In this document: positions 39,210-48,926 of the stretch, piece after piece
Numbering within the stretch: the first letter of the stretch is position 1
Layout: the number at the start of each line of letters is the position of its first letter
Source of the DNA: Bradyrhizobium genosp. L
Lineage (GTDB): Bacteria; Pseudomonadota; Alphaproteobacteria; Rhizobiales; Xanthobacteraceae
Direction: 5' to 3'
Assembly: GCF_015624485.1 (NCBI RefSeq)
Contig: NZ_CP061378.1
Location: 3,906,001 to 3,970,000 of the forward strand
DNA: 64,000 nucleotides
The notes under the pieces: model-generated
Databases searched by the model: none
What the model was told of the DNA's origin: nothing
What the model saw: the letters and a program-made list of their open reading frames with translations, nothing else
Made by a program: the position numbers and the translations under genes

Positions 39210-40550
39210 ATGTCACGGAAGAAGCTTTCACGGCGGCAATTCGTTGCTGCGACAGCGCTGTCGTCGGCCGCGCTGATAACGGCGCCGTATGTGCGCGGCG
39301 CCTATGCTGCTGGAAAACTATCGATCGGCTTCTGGGACCACTGGGTACCCGGCGCGAACGACGAGTCGAGAGCCCTGGTCAAGGAATGGGCCGAGAAGGA
39401 AAAGGTCGACGTCCAGATCGACTACATCACGAGCCAGGGCGACAAAAACCTCGTCACCATCGCCGCCGAGGGCCAGGCGAAAACCGGCCACGACATCTTT
39501 GCGATGCCGACCTGGTGGCCGCATGCCAATTCCGAGCAGCTCGAGCCCCTCAACGACGTGATGGAGCCGCTGATCAAGCAGAACGGCGAGGTCAACGGCA
39601 CCGTCAAATATCTCGGCCAGCTCAACGGCAAATGGCTCGGCGTTCCGACCTGCCTGGGCAGCCAGATCAAGGGTCCTTGCTCGCGCATCGACCTGATGAA
39701 GAAATACGCCAATATCGACGTGCAGGAAATGTATCCCGCAGGCAGCCCGCCGAAGGCCGACAACTGGACGCTCGACACCTTCCTCAAGGCCGCCGAAGCC
39801 TGCCACAAGGGCGGCTTCCCGTTCGGCATCGGGCTCGGCCTGACCAGCGACAACGTCGACACCGCGGGCGCGATCTTCCAGTCGTTCGGTGCCCAGCTGG
39901 TCGACGCCAAGGGCGACATCAACGTCAAGACCGACGCGGTGCGCCAGTCGCTCGAATTCTACAAGAAGCTGATCGCCTTCCTGCCGCCCGACGTCGCGGC
40001 ATGGGACGACGCCTCCAACAACAAATGGCTGGTCTCCGGCAAGGGCGCGATGATCATGAATCCGCCGAGCGCATGGGCGGTCGCCAAGCGTGACGCGCCG
40101 CAGATCGCCGAGCAATGCTGGACGCACGGCTTCCCGGCCGGCCCGAAGGGCCGCTTCGCGCCGTTCCTGCCCTACTTCCTGGCGCTCTGGAACTTCTCCA
40201 AGAACAAGGAGGCCGCCAAGAGCCTGCTGACCCATCTGTCACAGCCGGCCTCGATCGAACGGCTCGTCAACGCCAGCGGCGGCTACGATCTGCCGGCCTT
40301 CGCGAACCTGACCACGCTCAAGATCTGGCAGGAGCAGTCGCCGCCGAAGGGGACGCTCTATCACTATCCGAACCCCTACAACCATCAGACGCTGTCGATC
40401 GCCGCGTCTCCGGCGCCGCCCAAGATCGCCCAGCAGATCTACTTCCAGGCCACGCTGACCAAGATGTGCCTGAAGTACTATCAGGGCGAGACCATGGAGA
40501 ACACGCTCGCCTGGGCCGAAGGCGAGTGCGAAGGCTTCATGCGAAGCTGA
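39210..40550 (+). CDS. ABC transporter substrate-binding protein (family 1, Tat-exported)
   Basis: A 446-residue periplasmic binding protein of the sugar type. The Tat signal M-S-R-K-K-L-S-R-R-Q-F-V-A-A-T ends near A-Y-A-A-G. Mature features: F-W-D-H-W-V-P-G, W-W-P-H-A-N-S near residue 100 (aromatic ligand contacts), P-S-A-W-A-V in the hinge region. Its permeases and ATPase follow directly. GGGAGG lies eight bases before the ATG. The adjacent 2-hydroxyacid dehydrogenase and amidase do not fix the ligand; a sugar, polyol or sugar-acid derivative is likely. Confidence 0.9.
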   Translation: MSRKKLSRRQFVAATALSSAALITAPYVRGAYAAGKLSIGFWDHWVPGANDESRALVKEWAEKEKVDVQIDYITSQGDKNLVTIAAEGQAKTGHDIFAMPTWWPHANSEQLEPLNDVMEPLIKQNGEVNGTVKYLGQLNGKWLGVPTCLGSQIKGPCSRIDLMKKYANIDVQEMYPAGSPPKADNWTLDTFLKAAEACHKGGFPFGIGLGLTSDNVDTAGAIFQSFGAQLVDAKGDINVKTDAVRQSLEFYKKLIAFLPPDVAAWDDASNNKWLVSGKGAMIMNPPSAWAVAKRDAPQIAEQCWTHGFPAGPKGRFAPFLPYFLALWNFSKNKEAAKSLLTHLSQPASIERLVNASGGYDLPAFANLTTLKIWQEQSPPKGTLYHYPNPYNHQTLSIAASPAPPKIAQQIYFQATLTKMCLKYYQGETMENTLAWAEGECEGFMRS

Positions 40551-40673
40551 CGAAACCTAGCCCGCCGCGCGGACGCCTTGTGCGGACGATCGCGCGGCGG
40601 CTTTGCCTTCGCATTCCGGCTGCGACAATTACGGGCCGGCCCGTTCAACCAACCCGCGCGAGGACCCTGCGTC

Positions 40674-41612
40674 ATGGTTGATGTCACCTTGCAGCCGAAC
40701 CGTGTTGCGGCGACGCGGCCTGCGCGCAAACGCACCAGTTTGCGCAATGCCATGAAGCGCAAGTCGACGACCGCGTTCCTGATGGCGCTGCCGCTGATCG
40801 TCCTGATCGCCATCTTCGTGATCTATCCGGCTATCTACGCGATCCATTTGGCAACCCTGAACAAGTCGATGTCGAAATTCGTCGGCTTCGGCAATTTCGA
40901 GTTCCTGTTCAAGCGCGAAACCTTCTGGATGGTAGTCAGGCAGTCCTGCCTGTTCGCGATCTCGGCAGTCATCTTCAAGGCGCTGATCGGCTTCATCGTC
41001 GCGCACTTCGTGCACAATGTGCCGGCCAGCAAGCAGCGCAAATGGCGCGGCATGCTGCTGGTGCCCTGGGTAATCCCGCCGGCGATGAGCACGCTGGCCT
41101 GGCTATGGCTGTTCGACCCGTCCTACAGCGCCTTCAACTACACGCTCGGCCTGTTCGGGATAGGCCCGATTTCCTGGCTCGGCGAAGTCGGCTGGGCGCG
41201 CTTCTCGGTCATCCTCGTCAACGTCTGGTATGGCGCGCCGTTCTTCATGATCATGTATCTGGCCGCGCTGAAGTCGGTGCCCGAGCAGCTCTATGAAGCC
41301 GCCGCGATCGACGGCGCCAATTGGTGGCAACGCATCTGGTACGTGACCTTGCCGATGATGCGCAACATCATCGCCATCACCACGCTGTTCTCGCTGATCG
41401 TCACCTTCGCCAACTTCGACATCACCCGGATCCTCACCAACGGCGGCCCGCTCGATCACACCCATCTGTTCGCCACCTGGGCGTTCCGGGTCGGCATCGA
41501 GAGCAGCGACATCCCGCTCGGTGCCAGCGTCTCGCTGTTCATGTTCCCCATCCTCGCGATCGCGGCGATCTTCATCCTGCGCGACATCTCCAAACGGGGG
41601 AACGAAGCCTGA
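40674..41612 (+). CDS. ABC transporter permease (MalF/UgpA-like)
   Basis: A 312-residue inner-membrane permease. Six hydrophobic segments follow a basic cytoplasmic N terminus; the EAA loop is visible as Y-E-A-A-A-I-D-G-A-N-W-W-Q-R-I-W-Y-V-T-L-P at about residues 205-225. ATG 40674 is selected over upstream in-frame starts because AGGA precedes it and the earlier codons are untypical. The stop overlaps the next permease start by one base. Confidence 0.92.
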   Translation: MVDVTLQPNRVAATRPARKRTSLRNAMKRKSTTAFLMALPLIVLIAIFVIYPAIYAIHLATLNKSMSKFVGFGNFEFLFKRETFWMVVRQSCLFAISAVIFKALIGFIVAHFVHNVPASKQRKWRGMLLVPWVIPPAMSTLAWLWLFDPSYSAFNYTLGLFGIGPISWLGEVGWARFSVILVNVWYGAPFFMIMYLAALKSVPEQLYEAAAIDGANWWQRIWYVTLPMMRNIIAITTLFSLIVTFANFDITRILTNGGPLDHTHLFATWAFRVGIESSDIPLGASVSLFMFPILAIAAIFILRDISKRGNEA

Positions 41613-42523
41613 TGAGCACGATGGCGATCGACAAGGCGGGACCGACGCGCAAGATCAAATATCGCAGCATGAGCCGCGACCGCGCCTGGGCGCTGCGCTG
41701 GTCGTATTTCTTCCTGGTGCTGTTTGCGATCTTCTCGCTGACGCCGCCGCTCTATATGCTGATCACCTCGCTGAAGAGCAGTGCAGAGATCTCGGCGGCG
41801 ACCAACCCGTGGTGGGTGTTTCATCCGACGCTCTCGAACTACGTCGAGCTTCTGACCTCGAACCAGTTCCTGCGCTTCTTCTGGAATTCGGCCTGGATCT
41901 CGATCATCGTGGTGACCGTCACGATGCTGATCAGCGTGCCGGCGGCGTTCGCGCTGGCGCGGATGAAGTTCTGGGGCTCGGCGACGCTGGCGACCGGCGT
42001 GTTCCTCACCTACCTCATTCCCGACACGCTGCTGTTCCTCCCTCTGTTCAAGATGTTCGCGCTGTTCGGCGACCTGACCGGCATCGAGCTGATCAATCAT
42101 TGGTACGTGCTGGTGTTCATCTATCCGACGCTGACGGTGCCGTTCTGCACCTGGATCATGATCGGCTATTTCGCCTCGATCCCGAAGGAGCTCGACGAGG
42201 CCGCAATCATCGACGGCGCGAACTGGTTCCAGACATTGACCCGGATCTTCATCCCGGTCGCGCTACCCGGCCTGATCGCGGCGACGATCTTCGCCTTCAC
42301 GGTGTCCTGGGCGCAGTACCTCTATCCCCTGGTGTTCACGACCTCGACCGACCAGCTTGTGCTGCCGGTCGGCATTACCACGACGCTGATCAAGGGCGAC
42401 GTGTTCAACTGGGGCCAGATCATGACCGGCGCCCTGCTCGGCGCCGCGCCGCCGCTGATCATCTACGCCTTCCTGATGGACTACTACATTGCCGGCCTGA
42501 CCGCCGGTGCGACCAAGGGTTGA
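41612..42523 (+). CDS. ABC transporter permease (MalG/UgpE-like)
   Basis: A 303-residue second permease subunit with six membrane segments and the EAA loop D-E-A-A-I-I-D-G-A-N-W-F-Q-T at about residue 195. Start ATG shares its first base with the preceding stop (TGATG), implying translational coupling. The ATPase gene begins 17 bases after its stop. Confidence 0.93.
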   Translation: MSTMAIDKAGPTRKIKYRSMSRDRAWALRWSYFFLVLFAIFSLTPPLYMLITSLKSSAEISAATNPWWVFHPTLSNYVELLTSNQFLRFFWNSAWISIIVVTVTMLISVPAAFALARMKFWGSATLATGVFLTYLIPDTLLFLPLFKMFALFGDLTGIELINHWYVLVFIYPTLTVPFCTWIMIGYFASIPKELDEAAIIDGANWFQTLTRIFIPVALPGLIAATIFAFTVSWAQYLYPLVFTTSTDQLVLPVGITTTLIKGDVFNWGQIMTGALLGAAPPLIIYAFLMDYYIAGLTAGATKG

Positions 42524-42540
42524 ACGCGAGGTAGGAATTC

Positions 42541-43641
42541 ATGGCTGATGTGACGTTGCGCAAGGTGGTGAAGCGTTACGACGACGTCGAGGCGGTGCGC
42601 GGCATCGACCTCGATATCGCCGACCATGAGTTCGTGGTGCTGGTGGGGCCGAGCGGCTGCGGCAAGTCGACGACGTTACGGATGATCGCGGGCCTCGAGG
42701 ACATTTCCGACGGCGACATCATGATCGGCGGCGACGTCGTCAACGACGTGCCGCCGAAGGATCGCGACATCGCGATGGTGTTCCAGAATTACGCGCTCTA
42801 CCCGCACATGACCGTGGCCGAGAACATGTCGTTCGGGCTGCGCCTGAAGCACTATCCGAAGGCCGAGATCAAGAGCCGGGTCGCCGAGGCCGCCCGCATG
42901 CTCGACATCACCGAGCTGGTCGACCGCAAGCCGAAGCAGCTCTCCGGCGGCCAGCGCCAGCGCGTCGCGATGGGCCGCGCCATCGTGCGCAATCCGAAGG
43001 TGTTCCTGTTCGACGAGCCGCTCTCGAATCTCGACGCCAAGCTGCGCGTTCAGATGCGGATCGAGATCAAGAAGGTGCACCAGAAGGTCCGCACCACGAC
43101 CGTCTACGTCACCCACGACCAGGTCGAGGCAATGACCTTGGCCGACCGCGTGGTGGTGATGAACCACGGCAGGATCGAGCAGATCGGCACGCCCAACGAG
43201 CTCTATCACAAGCCGGCGACGCGGTTCGTGGCGAGCTTCATCGGCTCGCCCGCGATGAATTTCGTGCCGTGCCGGCTCGAGGACAATGCCGGCCGCCTGC
43301 AGGTGAGGCTGACCGACCGCATCGCCTTCCCGCTGCCGCCGCAACGTGCCGCGCGCTATCAGGCCGTGTCCCGCACCGACAGACTGCTGCTGGGGATCCG
43401 GCCCGAGCATATCACCGAGGCCAGCCCGCATGCCGAGCCGGGCGTGGAGCCGTTCGATGCCGTCCTCGACGTCACCGAGCCGATGGGCATGGAGACCCTG
43501 GTCTATTCCACCCTCGACGGCACCCCGATCTGCGGCCGGGTCAATCCCAATGCCGGGGCGAAGGATGGCAGCCCGCTCCGATTGGCTGTGGACCTCAACA
43601 ATATGCATTTGCTAAACGAGGTGACCGGCGCCGTCCTTTGA
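42541..43641 (+). CDS. ABC transporter ATP-binding protein (MalK/UgpC-like)
   Basis: A 366-residue ATPase powering the importer. Walker [10 protein letters not shown] at about residue 38, Q loop [10 protein letters not shown], signature L-S-G-G-Q-R-Q-R, Walker B V-F-L-F-D-E-P, D loop S-N-L-D-A and switch T-H-D-Q-V-E-A-M. The C-terminal OB/TOBE region (from about residue 235) is the MalK type with L-G-I-R-P-E-H. Full length, no defect. Confidence 0.95.
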   Translation: MADVTLRKVVKRYDDVEAVRGIDLDIADHEFVVLVGPSGCGKSTTLRMIAGLEDISDGDIMIGGDVVNDVPPKDRDIAMVFQNYALYPHMTVAENMSFGLRLKHYPKAEIKSRVAEAARMLDITELVDRKPKQLSGGQRQRVAMGRAIVRNPKVFLFDEPLSNLDAKLRVQMRIEIKKVHQKVRTTTVYVTHDQVEAMTLADRVVVMNHGRIEQIGTPNELYHKPATRFVASFIGSPAMNFVPCRLEDNAGRLQVRLTDRIAFPLPPQRAARYQAVSRTDRLLLGIRPEHITEASPHAEPGVEPFDAVLDVTEPMGMETLVYSTLDGTPICGRVNPNAGAKDGSPLRLAVDLNNMHLLNEVTGAVL

Positions 43642-43669
43642 CGGCGGACAAGAACCTCAAGGGCAGGAA

Positions 43670-44659
43670 ATGGCCACCAACAAGAAGAAGATTTTCATCA
43701 CCCAGACTTTCTCGGCAGGTGCACGGGCGCTGCTGGACGCACGGGATGATGTCGAACTCGTCGAATTTCCCAACCTGATTTCTGCCAAGGACTTCCAGTC
43801 CATGCTGGAGCAGCATGCGCCGGTCCATGGCGTCGCGCTCGGCGCGACCCGCTTCGGCGAGCCGGAGCTCGAGGCCTCCAAGGGCATGATGGTGGTGACC
43901 CGGATCGGCGTCGGCTACGACGCGGTCGACGTGCCTGCCCTGTCGCGCAAAAAGGTGCCGCTGATGGTCGCGGGCACCGCGAACTCGCCTTCGGTCGCCG
44001 AGCAGGCGCTGTTCATGATGCTGACACTGGCCAAGCGCGCGCAGGAGATGCACGCGGTCGTCAAGGACGGCACCTGGGCGGGCCGGCTTGGCGTGCTGCC
44101 CTACGATCTCTACGGCAAGACCGTGTTGATCGTGGGCTTCGGCCGGATCGGCACACGCACCGCCAAGCGCTGCCTCGCGATGGAAATGAACGTCCTGGTG
44201 TACGATCCCTACAAGCCGGCCAGCGAAATCGCCGCGGCCGGCTGCGAAGCGGTGCCGGATCTCGACGCGGCGCTGCCGCGCGCCGATTTCGTCACCGTCC
44301 ACTGCCCGAAGACACCCGAGACCGTCGGCATGTTCAACGCCGCGCGGCTCAGGCACATGAAGCCATCAGCCTATCTCATCAACACCGCGCGCGGCGGCAT
44401 CGTCGACGAGAAGGCGCTGCACGACGCGCTGGTGTCGGGCAAGATCGCGGGCGCCGGCCTCGACGTGTTCGAGGTCGAGCCGCCGCCGACAGGCCAGCCG
44501 CTGCACGGCCTGCCCAACGTGATCATGGCGCCCCATGTCGCCGGCGTCACGGTGGAGGCGGTCGAGCGCATGAGCGAGCAGACCGCGCGCAATATCCTCT
44601 CCGTGCTGGACGGCACTCCGCTCCGTCAGAACGTGATCAACCAGGACGTCCTCGGCTGA
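43670..44659 (+). CDS. D-isomer specific 2-hydroxyacid dehydrogenase
   Basis: A 329-residue NAD(P)-dependent dehydrogenase that interconverts a 2-hydroxyacid and 2-ketoacid. The nucleotide motif G-F-G-R-I-G-T is at about residue 157; catalytic residues are visible as Arg in N-T-A-R-G-G-I-V-D, Glu in F-E-V-E-P-P and His in A-P-H-V-A-G-V. It resembles phosphoglycerate or hydroxypyruvate dehydrogenases; the true substrate cannot be read. Begins 28 bases after the ATPase gene, so likely metabolises the imported compound. Confidence 0.88.
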   Translation: MATNKKKIFITQTFSAGARALLDARDDVELVEFPNLISAKDFQSMLEQHAPVHGVALGATRFGEPELEASKGMMVVTRIGVGYDAVDVPALSRKKVPLMVAGTANSPSVAEQALFMMLTLAKRAQEMHAVVKDGTWAGRLGVLPYDLYGKTVLIVGFGRIGTRTAKRCLAMEMNVLVYDPYKPASEIAAAGCEAVPDLDAALPRADFVTVHCPKTPETVGMFNAARLRHMKPSAYLINTARGGIVDEKALHDALVSGKIAGAGLDVFEVEPPPTGQPLHGLPNVIMAPHVAGVTVEAVERMSEQTARNILSVLDGTPLRQNVINQDVLG

Positions 44660-44723
44660 GCTTTCGGCCTTCCTCGTGCGCGCCGCGACCGCTTCACGCG
44701 GCCGAGCGCTGCGGAGCATGCAG

Positions 44724-46148
44724 ATGGGTTTCAAGGAATTCGCCAATTACGATGCGGTCGGTCTCGCCGAGCTCGTCCGCAACAAGGACGTCACGGCCAA
44801 GGAGCTGCTCGACGAGGCCGTCGCCCGCACCGCGAAAGTCGACCCGCAGATCAATGCGGTCGTGGTGAAGCACTATGATTACGCCGAGCAGCAAATCGCC
44901 AGGGGCCTGCCCGACGGGCCCTTCACCGGCGTGCCGTTTCTGATCAAGGACCTCGATCCCCTCGCGGGCACAGGCACGACGTCGGGCGCGAGCGTGCTGA
45001 GGGATAACATTGCCGATCACAATTCGACGCTGGTGCAGCGCTTCCTCGATGCCGGCCTGGTGATGTTCGGCAAGAGCGCGAGCCCGGAGTTCGGGCTGAT
45101 GCCGACGACGGAATCCCGCCTGCACGGTCCGACCCGCAATCCCTGGAATCTCGATCATTCCTCGGGCGGCTCCTCCGGCGGCGCCGGCGCCGCGGTCGCA
45201 GCGCGCATCCTTCCCGTGGCGCATGCCAGCGACGGCGGCGGGTCGATCCGCATTCCCGCCTCCGCTTCCGGCGTGTTCGGCATGAAGCCTTCGCGGGCGC
45301 GCAATCCGGTCGGCCCCGACCGCGGCGAAGGCTGGGGCGGCTTCTCCGTCGGTCACGTGGTCAGCATCAGCGTCCGCGACAGCGCGGTGATGATGGACGC
45401 GGTCCACGGCCCGGAGCCGTCGAGCCTCTACGTCGCGCCGCCCCCGGCGCGGCCCTACTCACAGGAGGTCGGCCGCGATCCCGGCCAGTTGCGCATCAGC
45501 TTCACCGACAAGTCGCCATTCGGCGAGGCCATCGACCCTGAAATCGCCGCGGCGGTGCGCGACGTCGCCACCGTGCTGTCCGGGCTCGGCCACCATGTCG
45601 AGGAGCGCGCGCCACAGCTTCCCGCCGATCCCGCCCCCGTGATGACGACGATCGTCGGCGGCAACACCGCGTTGATGGTGCGGCAGCTCGAAGCGCGTTT
45701 CGGCCGCCCCATGACCTCGGACGATGTCGAGCGCCTGACGCTCATCATGGGACAGAACTCGCTGAAGCTGACGCCGGCGGATTATGTCGCCGCACAGCAG
45801 ACCGCGTTTCAGATCACGCACGCGCTTGCCACCTTCTTCGAAGGTTGCGACGTCTTCCTGAGCCCCACGCTGTGCGCGCCACCTCTGCGGCTCGGCGAAC
45901 TCAACACCATGTCGGAGGATTTCAGCCACGTCGCGCCAGTGCTGCGCCGCTACATGCCGGGCACGTCGATGTCCAACATGTCTGGCCAGCCCGCAATGTC
46001 GGTGCCATTGGCCTGGAACAAGGCCGGGCTGCCGCTCGGCATGATGTTCGCGGCCAAGCTCGGCGAGGAAGGCCTGCTGTTCCGCCTCGCCGGGCAGCTC
46101 GAGCAGGTGCGCCCCTGGAAGGACAAGCGCCCGGCGGTCTGCGCATGA
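44724..46148 (+). CDS. Amidase (amidase signature family)
   Basis: A 474-residue amidohydrolase. The signature triad is present: Lys in F-L-I-K-D-L, the cis-Ser in [10 protein letters not shown] and the loop [10 protein letters not shown]. It hydrolyses an amide, releasing ammonia. I chose ATG 44724, with GGAG seven bases upstream; ATG 44718 is two codons earlier. It lies 64 bases after the dehydrogenase gene and may belong to the same transcript. Confidence 0.9.
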   Translation: MGFKEFANYDAVGLAELVRNKDVTAKELLDEAVARTAKVDPQINAVVVKHYDYAEQQIARGLPDGPFTGVPFLIKDLDPLAGTGTTSGASVLRDNIADHNSTLVQRFLDAGLVMFGKSASPEFGLMPTTESRLHGPTRNPWNLDHSSGGSSGGAGAAVAARILPVAHASDGGGSIRIPASASGVFGMKPSRARNPVGPDRGEGWGGFSVGHVVSISVRDSAVMMDAVHGPEPSSLYVAPPPARPYSQEVGRDPGQLRISFTDKSPFGEAIDPEIAAAVRDVATVLSGLGHHVEERAPQLPADPAPVMTTIVGGNTALMVRQLEARFGRPMTSDDVERLTLIMGQNSLKLTPADYVAAQQTAFQITHALATFFEGCDVFLSPTLCAPPLRLGELNTMSEDFSHVAPVLRRYMPGTSMSNMSGQPAMSVPLAWNKAGLPLGMMFAAKLGEEGLLFRLAGQLEQVRPWKDKRPAVCA

Positions 46149-46224
46149 AGCTGACAAAGGGTAGCCAAGTCAGCTAGATGGAGTGGCGTCGGCAATCGGC
46201 CGGCGTCCTGTCTGGAGATCGAAT

Positions 46225-46722
46225 GTGAGCGACGACCCGACCGACAATGCGCTTGCCGCGATCGCGAGCATTCTCGATCAGCCGCGCGAGCCGGCCAAGG
46301 CTGCGGATAAGGCCGATCCCCCCGAAGCGCCGATTGCGGGGCCGCCGCCCCTGCCTCAGGCGGCGGAGCCGGAGGCGCGTGAATTCGCGCCAAGCGAACC
46401 GCCATCGGTCCAGCAAGAGCCAGTCCAGCCGCAACCCGTCCGGCCGATCGAGGCCAACGGTTATTCGAAGGCCGGGCCCGGCCCGATGGCCGCGCTGCGC
46501 TTCCGCTGGTCCGTGCGCGAAGAAGCCGGTCGTTATTACGTCGACGAGACCGTCGGCGAAGGCTCGACCCCGCTGGTCAACGGCCCGATGGACCGCGACG
46601 AGGCGATCAAGTTCGTGGACGATCGCGAGGCCGCGGCGCGACAGCGCTTCGATCATTTCAAGCAGGAGATGATCAGCGGCGGCGCGACCGCCTCCCCGGT
46701 GCACACAGACAGAGACATCTGA
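46225..46722 (+). CDS. Pro-rich protein of unknown function
   Basis: A 165-residue protein starting at GTG 46225 (M-S-D-D-P-T-D-N-A-L), with GGAG eight bases upstream. Residues about 30-85 are Pro/Ala/Glu-rich and presumably disordered; the C-terminal half (R-F-R-W-S-V-R-E-E-A-G-R-Y-Y-V-D-E) forms a compact domain with D-R-D-E-A-I-K-F-V-D-D-R-E near the end. I do not recognise it. Its stop overlaps pheC by one base, so the two are translationally coupled. Confidence 0.65.
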   Translation: MSDDPTDNALAAIASILDQPREPAKAADKADPPEAPIAGPPPLPQAAEPEAREFAPSEPPSVQQEPVQPQPVRPIEANGYSKAGPGPMAALRFRWSVREEAGRYYVDETVGEGSTPLVNGPMDRDEAIKFVDDREAAARQRFDHFKQEMISGGATASPVHTDRDI

Positions 46723-47495
46723 TGTTCCGCGCATTCGCCGGCGTCGCCGTCGCCTTGCTGCTGTCCACGGCGCATGCGCAGCAGGCCCCGTCCCGTCTCG
46801 ATGAGATCGTCCAGCGCGGCACGCTCCGCGTCGGCATGACCGGCGACTATCTGCCGTTCACCTCGCTCGACAAGGAGACCAAGACTTTCCGCGGCTTCGA
46901 CGTCGACATGGCGCAAGCGCTCGGCAAGGCGCTCGGGGTCAAGGTCGAGTTCGTGCCGACATCCTGGCCGCAGATGATGCGGGATTTCGAAGCGGACAAT
47001 TTCGACATCGCGATGGGCGGCGTCTCCATCACCTACGACCGGCAGAAGAAAGGCCTGTTCTCGACCCCGATCATGCGCGAGGGCAAAACGCCGATCGCGC
47101 GCTGCGCCGACAAAGGCAAATACGAGACACTCGCCGAAATCGACCACGCCGGCACCCGCGTCATCGTCAATCCCGGCGGCACCAACGAGCGCTTTGCGCG
47201 CGCCCATGTGAAGAGCGCCGAGATCCGCGTCTTCAACGACAACACCAGGATCTTCGACGAGATCGCCAAGGGCGATGCCGACCTGATGATGACCGACGCC
47301 TCCGAGACGCGCTATCAGCAGAAGCTGCATCCGGGCGTGCTCTGCGCGGTGCATCCCGACAAGCCGTTCGATTTCTCGGAGAAGGCCTACTGGATGCAGC
47401 GCGATGTCGCGCTGCAGGCATTCGTCGACCAGTGGCTGCACATCGCGCGCGAGGACGGCAGCTACCAGAAGATCTACGCGGCGTGGTTCGAATAG
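46722..47495 (+). CDS. pheC: Periplasmic cyclohexadienyl dehydratase (PheC-like)
   Basis: A 257-residue exported protein with a signal peptide (ends S-T-A-H-A-Q). It has the periplasmic-binding-protein fold but matches cyclohexadienyl dehydratase at diagnostic positions: M-T-G-D-Y-L-P-F-T, G-G-V-S-I-T-Y-D-R-Q-K-K, G-K-T-P-I-A-R-C, N-P-G-G-T-N-E-R-F-A-R, M-T-D-A-S-E-T-R-Y-Q, L-C-A-V-H-P. Such enzymes convert prephenate to phenylpyruvate or arogenate to phenylalanine outside the cytoplasm. Automatic annotation would often call it an ABC transporter binding protein. Confidence 0.82.
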   Translation: MFRAFAGVAVALLLSTAHAQQAPSRLDEIVQRGTLRVGMTGDYLPFTSLDKETKTFRGFDVDMAQALGKALGVKVEFVPTSWPQMMRDFEADNFDIAMGGVSITYDRQKKGLFSTPIMREGKTPIARCADKGKYETLAEIDHAGTRVIVNPGGTNERFARAHVKSAEIRVFNDNTRIFDEIAKGDADLMMTDASETRYQQKLHPGVLCAVHPDKPFDFSEKAYWMQRDVALQAFVDQWLHIAREDGSYQKIYAAWFE

Positions 47496-47632
47496 CCTTG
47501 CCGCGAACACGCAAGCGGTTCACCTCTCACAAGAGAAACTGAATCACCGTCCAGCAGTTGAACCAAAGCCCTGACGCCACGACTCATCATCTTGAGGCGG
47601 ATCGGGCAGCGGTTTCTGCGCTGGAGGTCGAG

Positions 47633-48430
47633 ATGACGAAGCTTCTGGCTATCGCCGCGCTTCTGCTGGCCAGCACCGCAGCCGCGCAGGCGCAATACAC
47701 ATTCGACTATGGCGGTCGCACCATCCGGATCGATCCCGATCGCGGAACGGTGTCGATCCCCGGCGTCTACGACAATACCGGCGAGCCGCCACGGCGCGCA
47801 AAGCGCGAGACCGGCGAACATAAGCGCAAGCCCGCCCCGGCGCAGGACGCCAGGTCCGACCCGCAGGGTGTGCCCGCCACATCCTCTCCGCCGACTGCGG
47901 CGCCCGCCCCGGCCGCGACTGGTCCGGAGGCTGTTCCCGCGGCCTCACCGTCTGCAGCGACGCCGCCCGCCAACGCGACCGTCGCCGTGACACCGCCTGC
48001 CGATTCGGCCGCGACCACGCCGCAGCCCGCGCCGCCCGTCCAGCAACAGGAAGCCGCGCCGCCCGCGCCAACCGTTGCCGCAGCTCCGCCGGCTGCTGCA
48101 CCCAAGCCGGCCCCTAACCCGGTGCAGGCGGCAAATTCGCCGCTGGGCGTCTGGCTCACCGAGGAGAAGGAAGGCAAGGTCCGCATCGAGCAGTGCGGCG
48201 CCAATCTGTGCGGCTATGCCGTCGACAAGAAGACGAGCCAGAACCGCGAGCAGATCCTGATCAACATGAAGCCCGGCAAGGACAAATGGAGCGGCCGCAT
48301 CGTCGATCCGAACAGCGGCAGCACCTACGATTCGACGATCGCGCTGAAAGGCTCGGACACGCTGCGGGTCCAGGGCTGCGCCTTCGGCGGCATGTTCTGC
48401 GGCGGCCAGACCTGGACGCGGGTGAATTGA
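47633..48430 (+). CDS. Exported DUF2147-like protein with Pro/Ala-rich linker
   Basis: A 265-residue exported protein: signal peptide (M-T-K-L-L-A-I-A-A-L-L-L-A-S-T-A-A-A-Q-A), a short N-terminal module, then a long Ala/Pro/Thr-rich linker (residues about 65-180), and a C-terminal DUF2147-type domain (G-V-W-L-T-E-E-K-E-G-K-V-R-I, C-G-A-N-L-C-G, then W-S-G-R-I-V-D-P-N). The domain's two Cys pairs could form disulphides. ATG 47633 gives the signal peptide; upstream in-frame codons do not. A strong terminator follows at 48452. Confidence 0.78.
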   Translation: MTKLLAIAALLLASTAAAQAQYTFDYGGRTIRIDPDRGTVSIPGVYDNTGEPPRRAKRETGEHKRKPAPAQDARSDPQGVPATSSPPTAAPAPAATGPEAVPAASPSAATPPANATVAVTPPADSAATTPQPAPPVQQQEAAPPAPTVAAAPPAAAPKPAPNPVQAANSPLGVWLTEEKEGKVRIEQCGANLCGYAVDKKTSQNREQILINMKPGKDKWSGRIVDPNSGSTYDSTIALKGSDTLRVQGCAFGGMFCGGQTWTRVN

Positions 48431-48451
48431 GCCGCTTCATCCGGGTTACAA

Positions 48452-48477
48452 AAAAGCCCCGCGATTGCGGGGCTTTT
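48452..48477. terminator. Bidirectional intrinsic terminator
   Basis: AAAAGCCCCGC-GATT-GCGGGGCTTTT is a perfect 11-base stem with a four-base loop, and a T-rich tail lies on both strands. It ends both the plus-strand gene at 48430 and the minus-strand cupin gene at 48499. Confidence 0.9.
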
Positions 48478-48498
48478 CGTTCTTCAATCGCGAGGTCT

Positions 48499-48903
48499 TC
48501 ACCCCACCTTGCCGTTGTATTCCTCGTCGGTGACGTGCTCCATCCAGGTCGAGAACACGCCGTCGAGCGCCTCCTGCATGGCGATGTGGGTCATGCTGTT
48601 GCCGGGCGAAGCGCCGTGCCAGTGCTTCTCGTTCGGCGGGATCCAGACCACGTCGCCGGGACGGATTTCCCGGATCGGGCCGCCCTTGGCCTGGACGCGG
48701 CCGATGCCTGAGATCACATAGAGCGTCTGCCCGAGCGGATGGGTGTGCCAGGCGGTGCGTGCGCCGGGCTCGAACGACACCCGCGATGCGTTCAGCCGCG
48801 CCGGGGCCGGCGCCATGTTGATCGGGTCCTGCAGCACCGAGCCGGTAAAGTTCTCCTTCGGCGCGCGGCGGGTCGGCCGCGAACCGGAAACGTGGATATC
48901 CAT
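48499..48903 (-). CDS. Cupin-domain protein
   Basis: A 134-residue single-domain cupin. Metal-binding motif 1 is A-W-H-T-H-P-L-G-Q-T-L-Y-V (His-x-His-...-x), motif 2 is V-V-W-I-P-P-N-E-K-H-W-H-G-A, so a mononuclear metal site is likely. Similar rhizobial proteins are annotated as carboxymuconolactone-linked or quercetinase-like cupins without proven function. Its ATG lies 23 bases after the RraA-like gene's stop on the same strand, hence an operon. Confidence 0.83.
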   Translation of the reverse strand: MDIHVSGSRPTRRAPKENFTGSVLQDPINMAPAPARLNASRVSFEPGARTAWHTHPLGQTLYVISGIGRVQAKGGPIREIRPGDVVWIPPNEKHWHGASPGNSMTHIAMQEALDGVFSTWMEHVTDEEYNGKVG

Positions 48904-48926
48904 GGGGTTACCTCGCTCTCTTGATG

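Noticed and set aside
46722..47495. ABC amino-acid transporter binding protein
   Set aside because: No permease or ATPase is adjacent, and the motif set matches cyclohexadienyl dehydratase more specifically.
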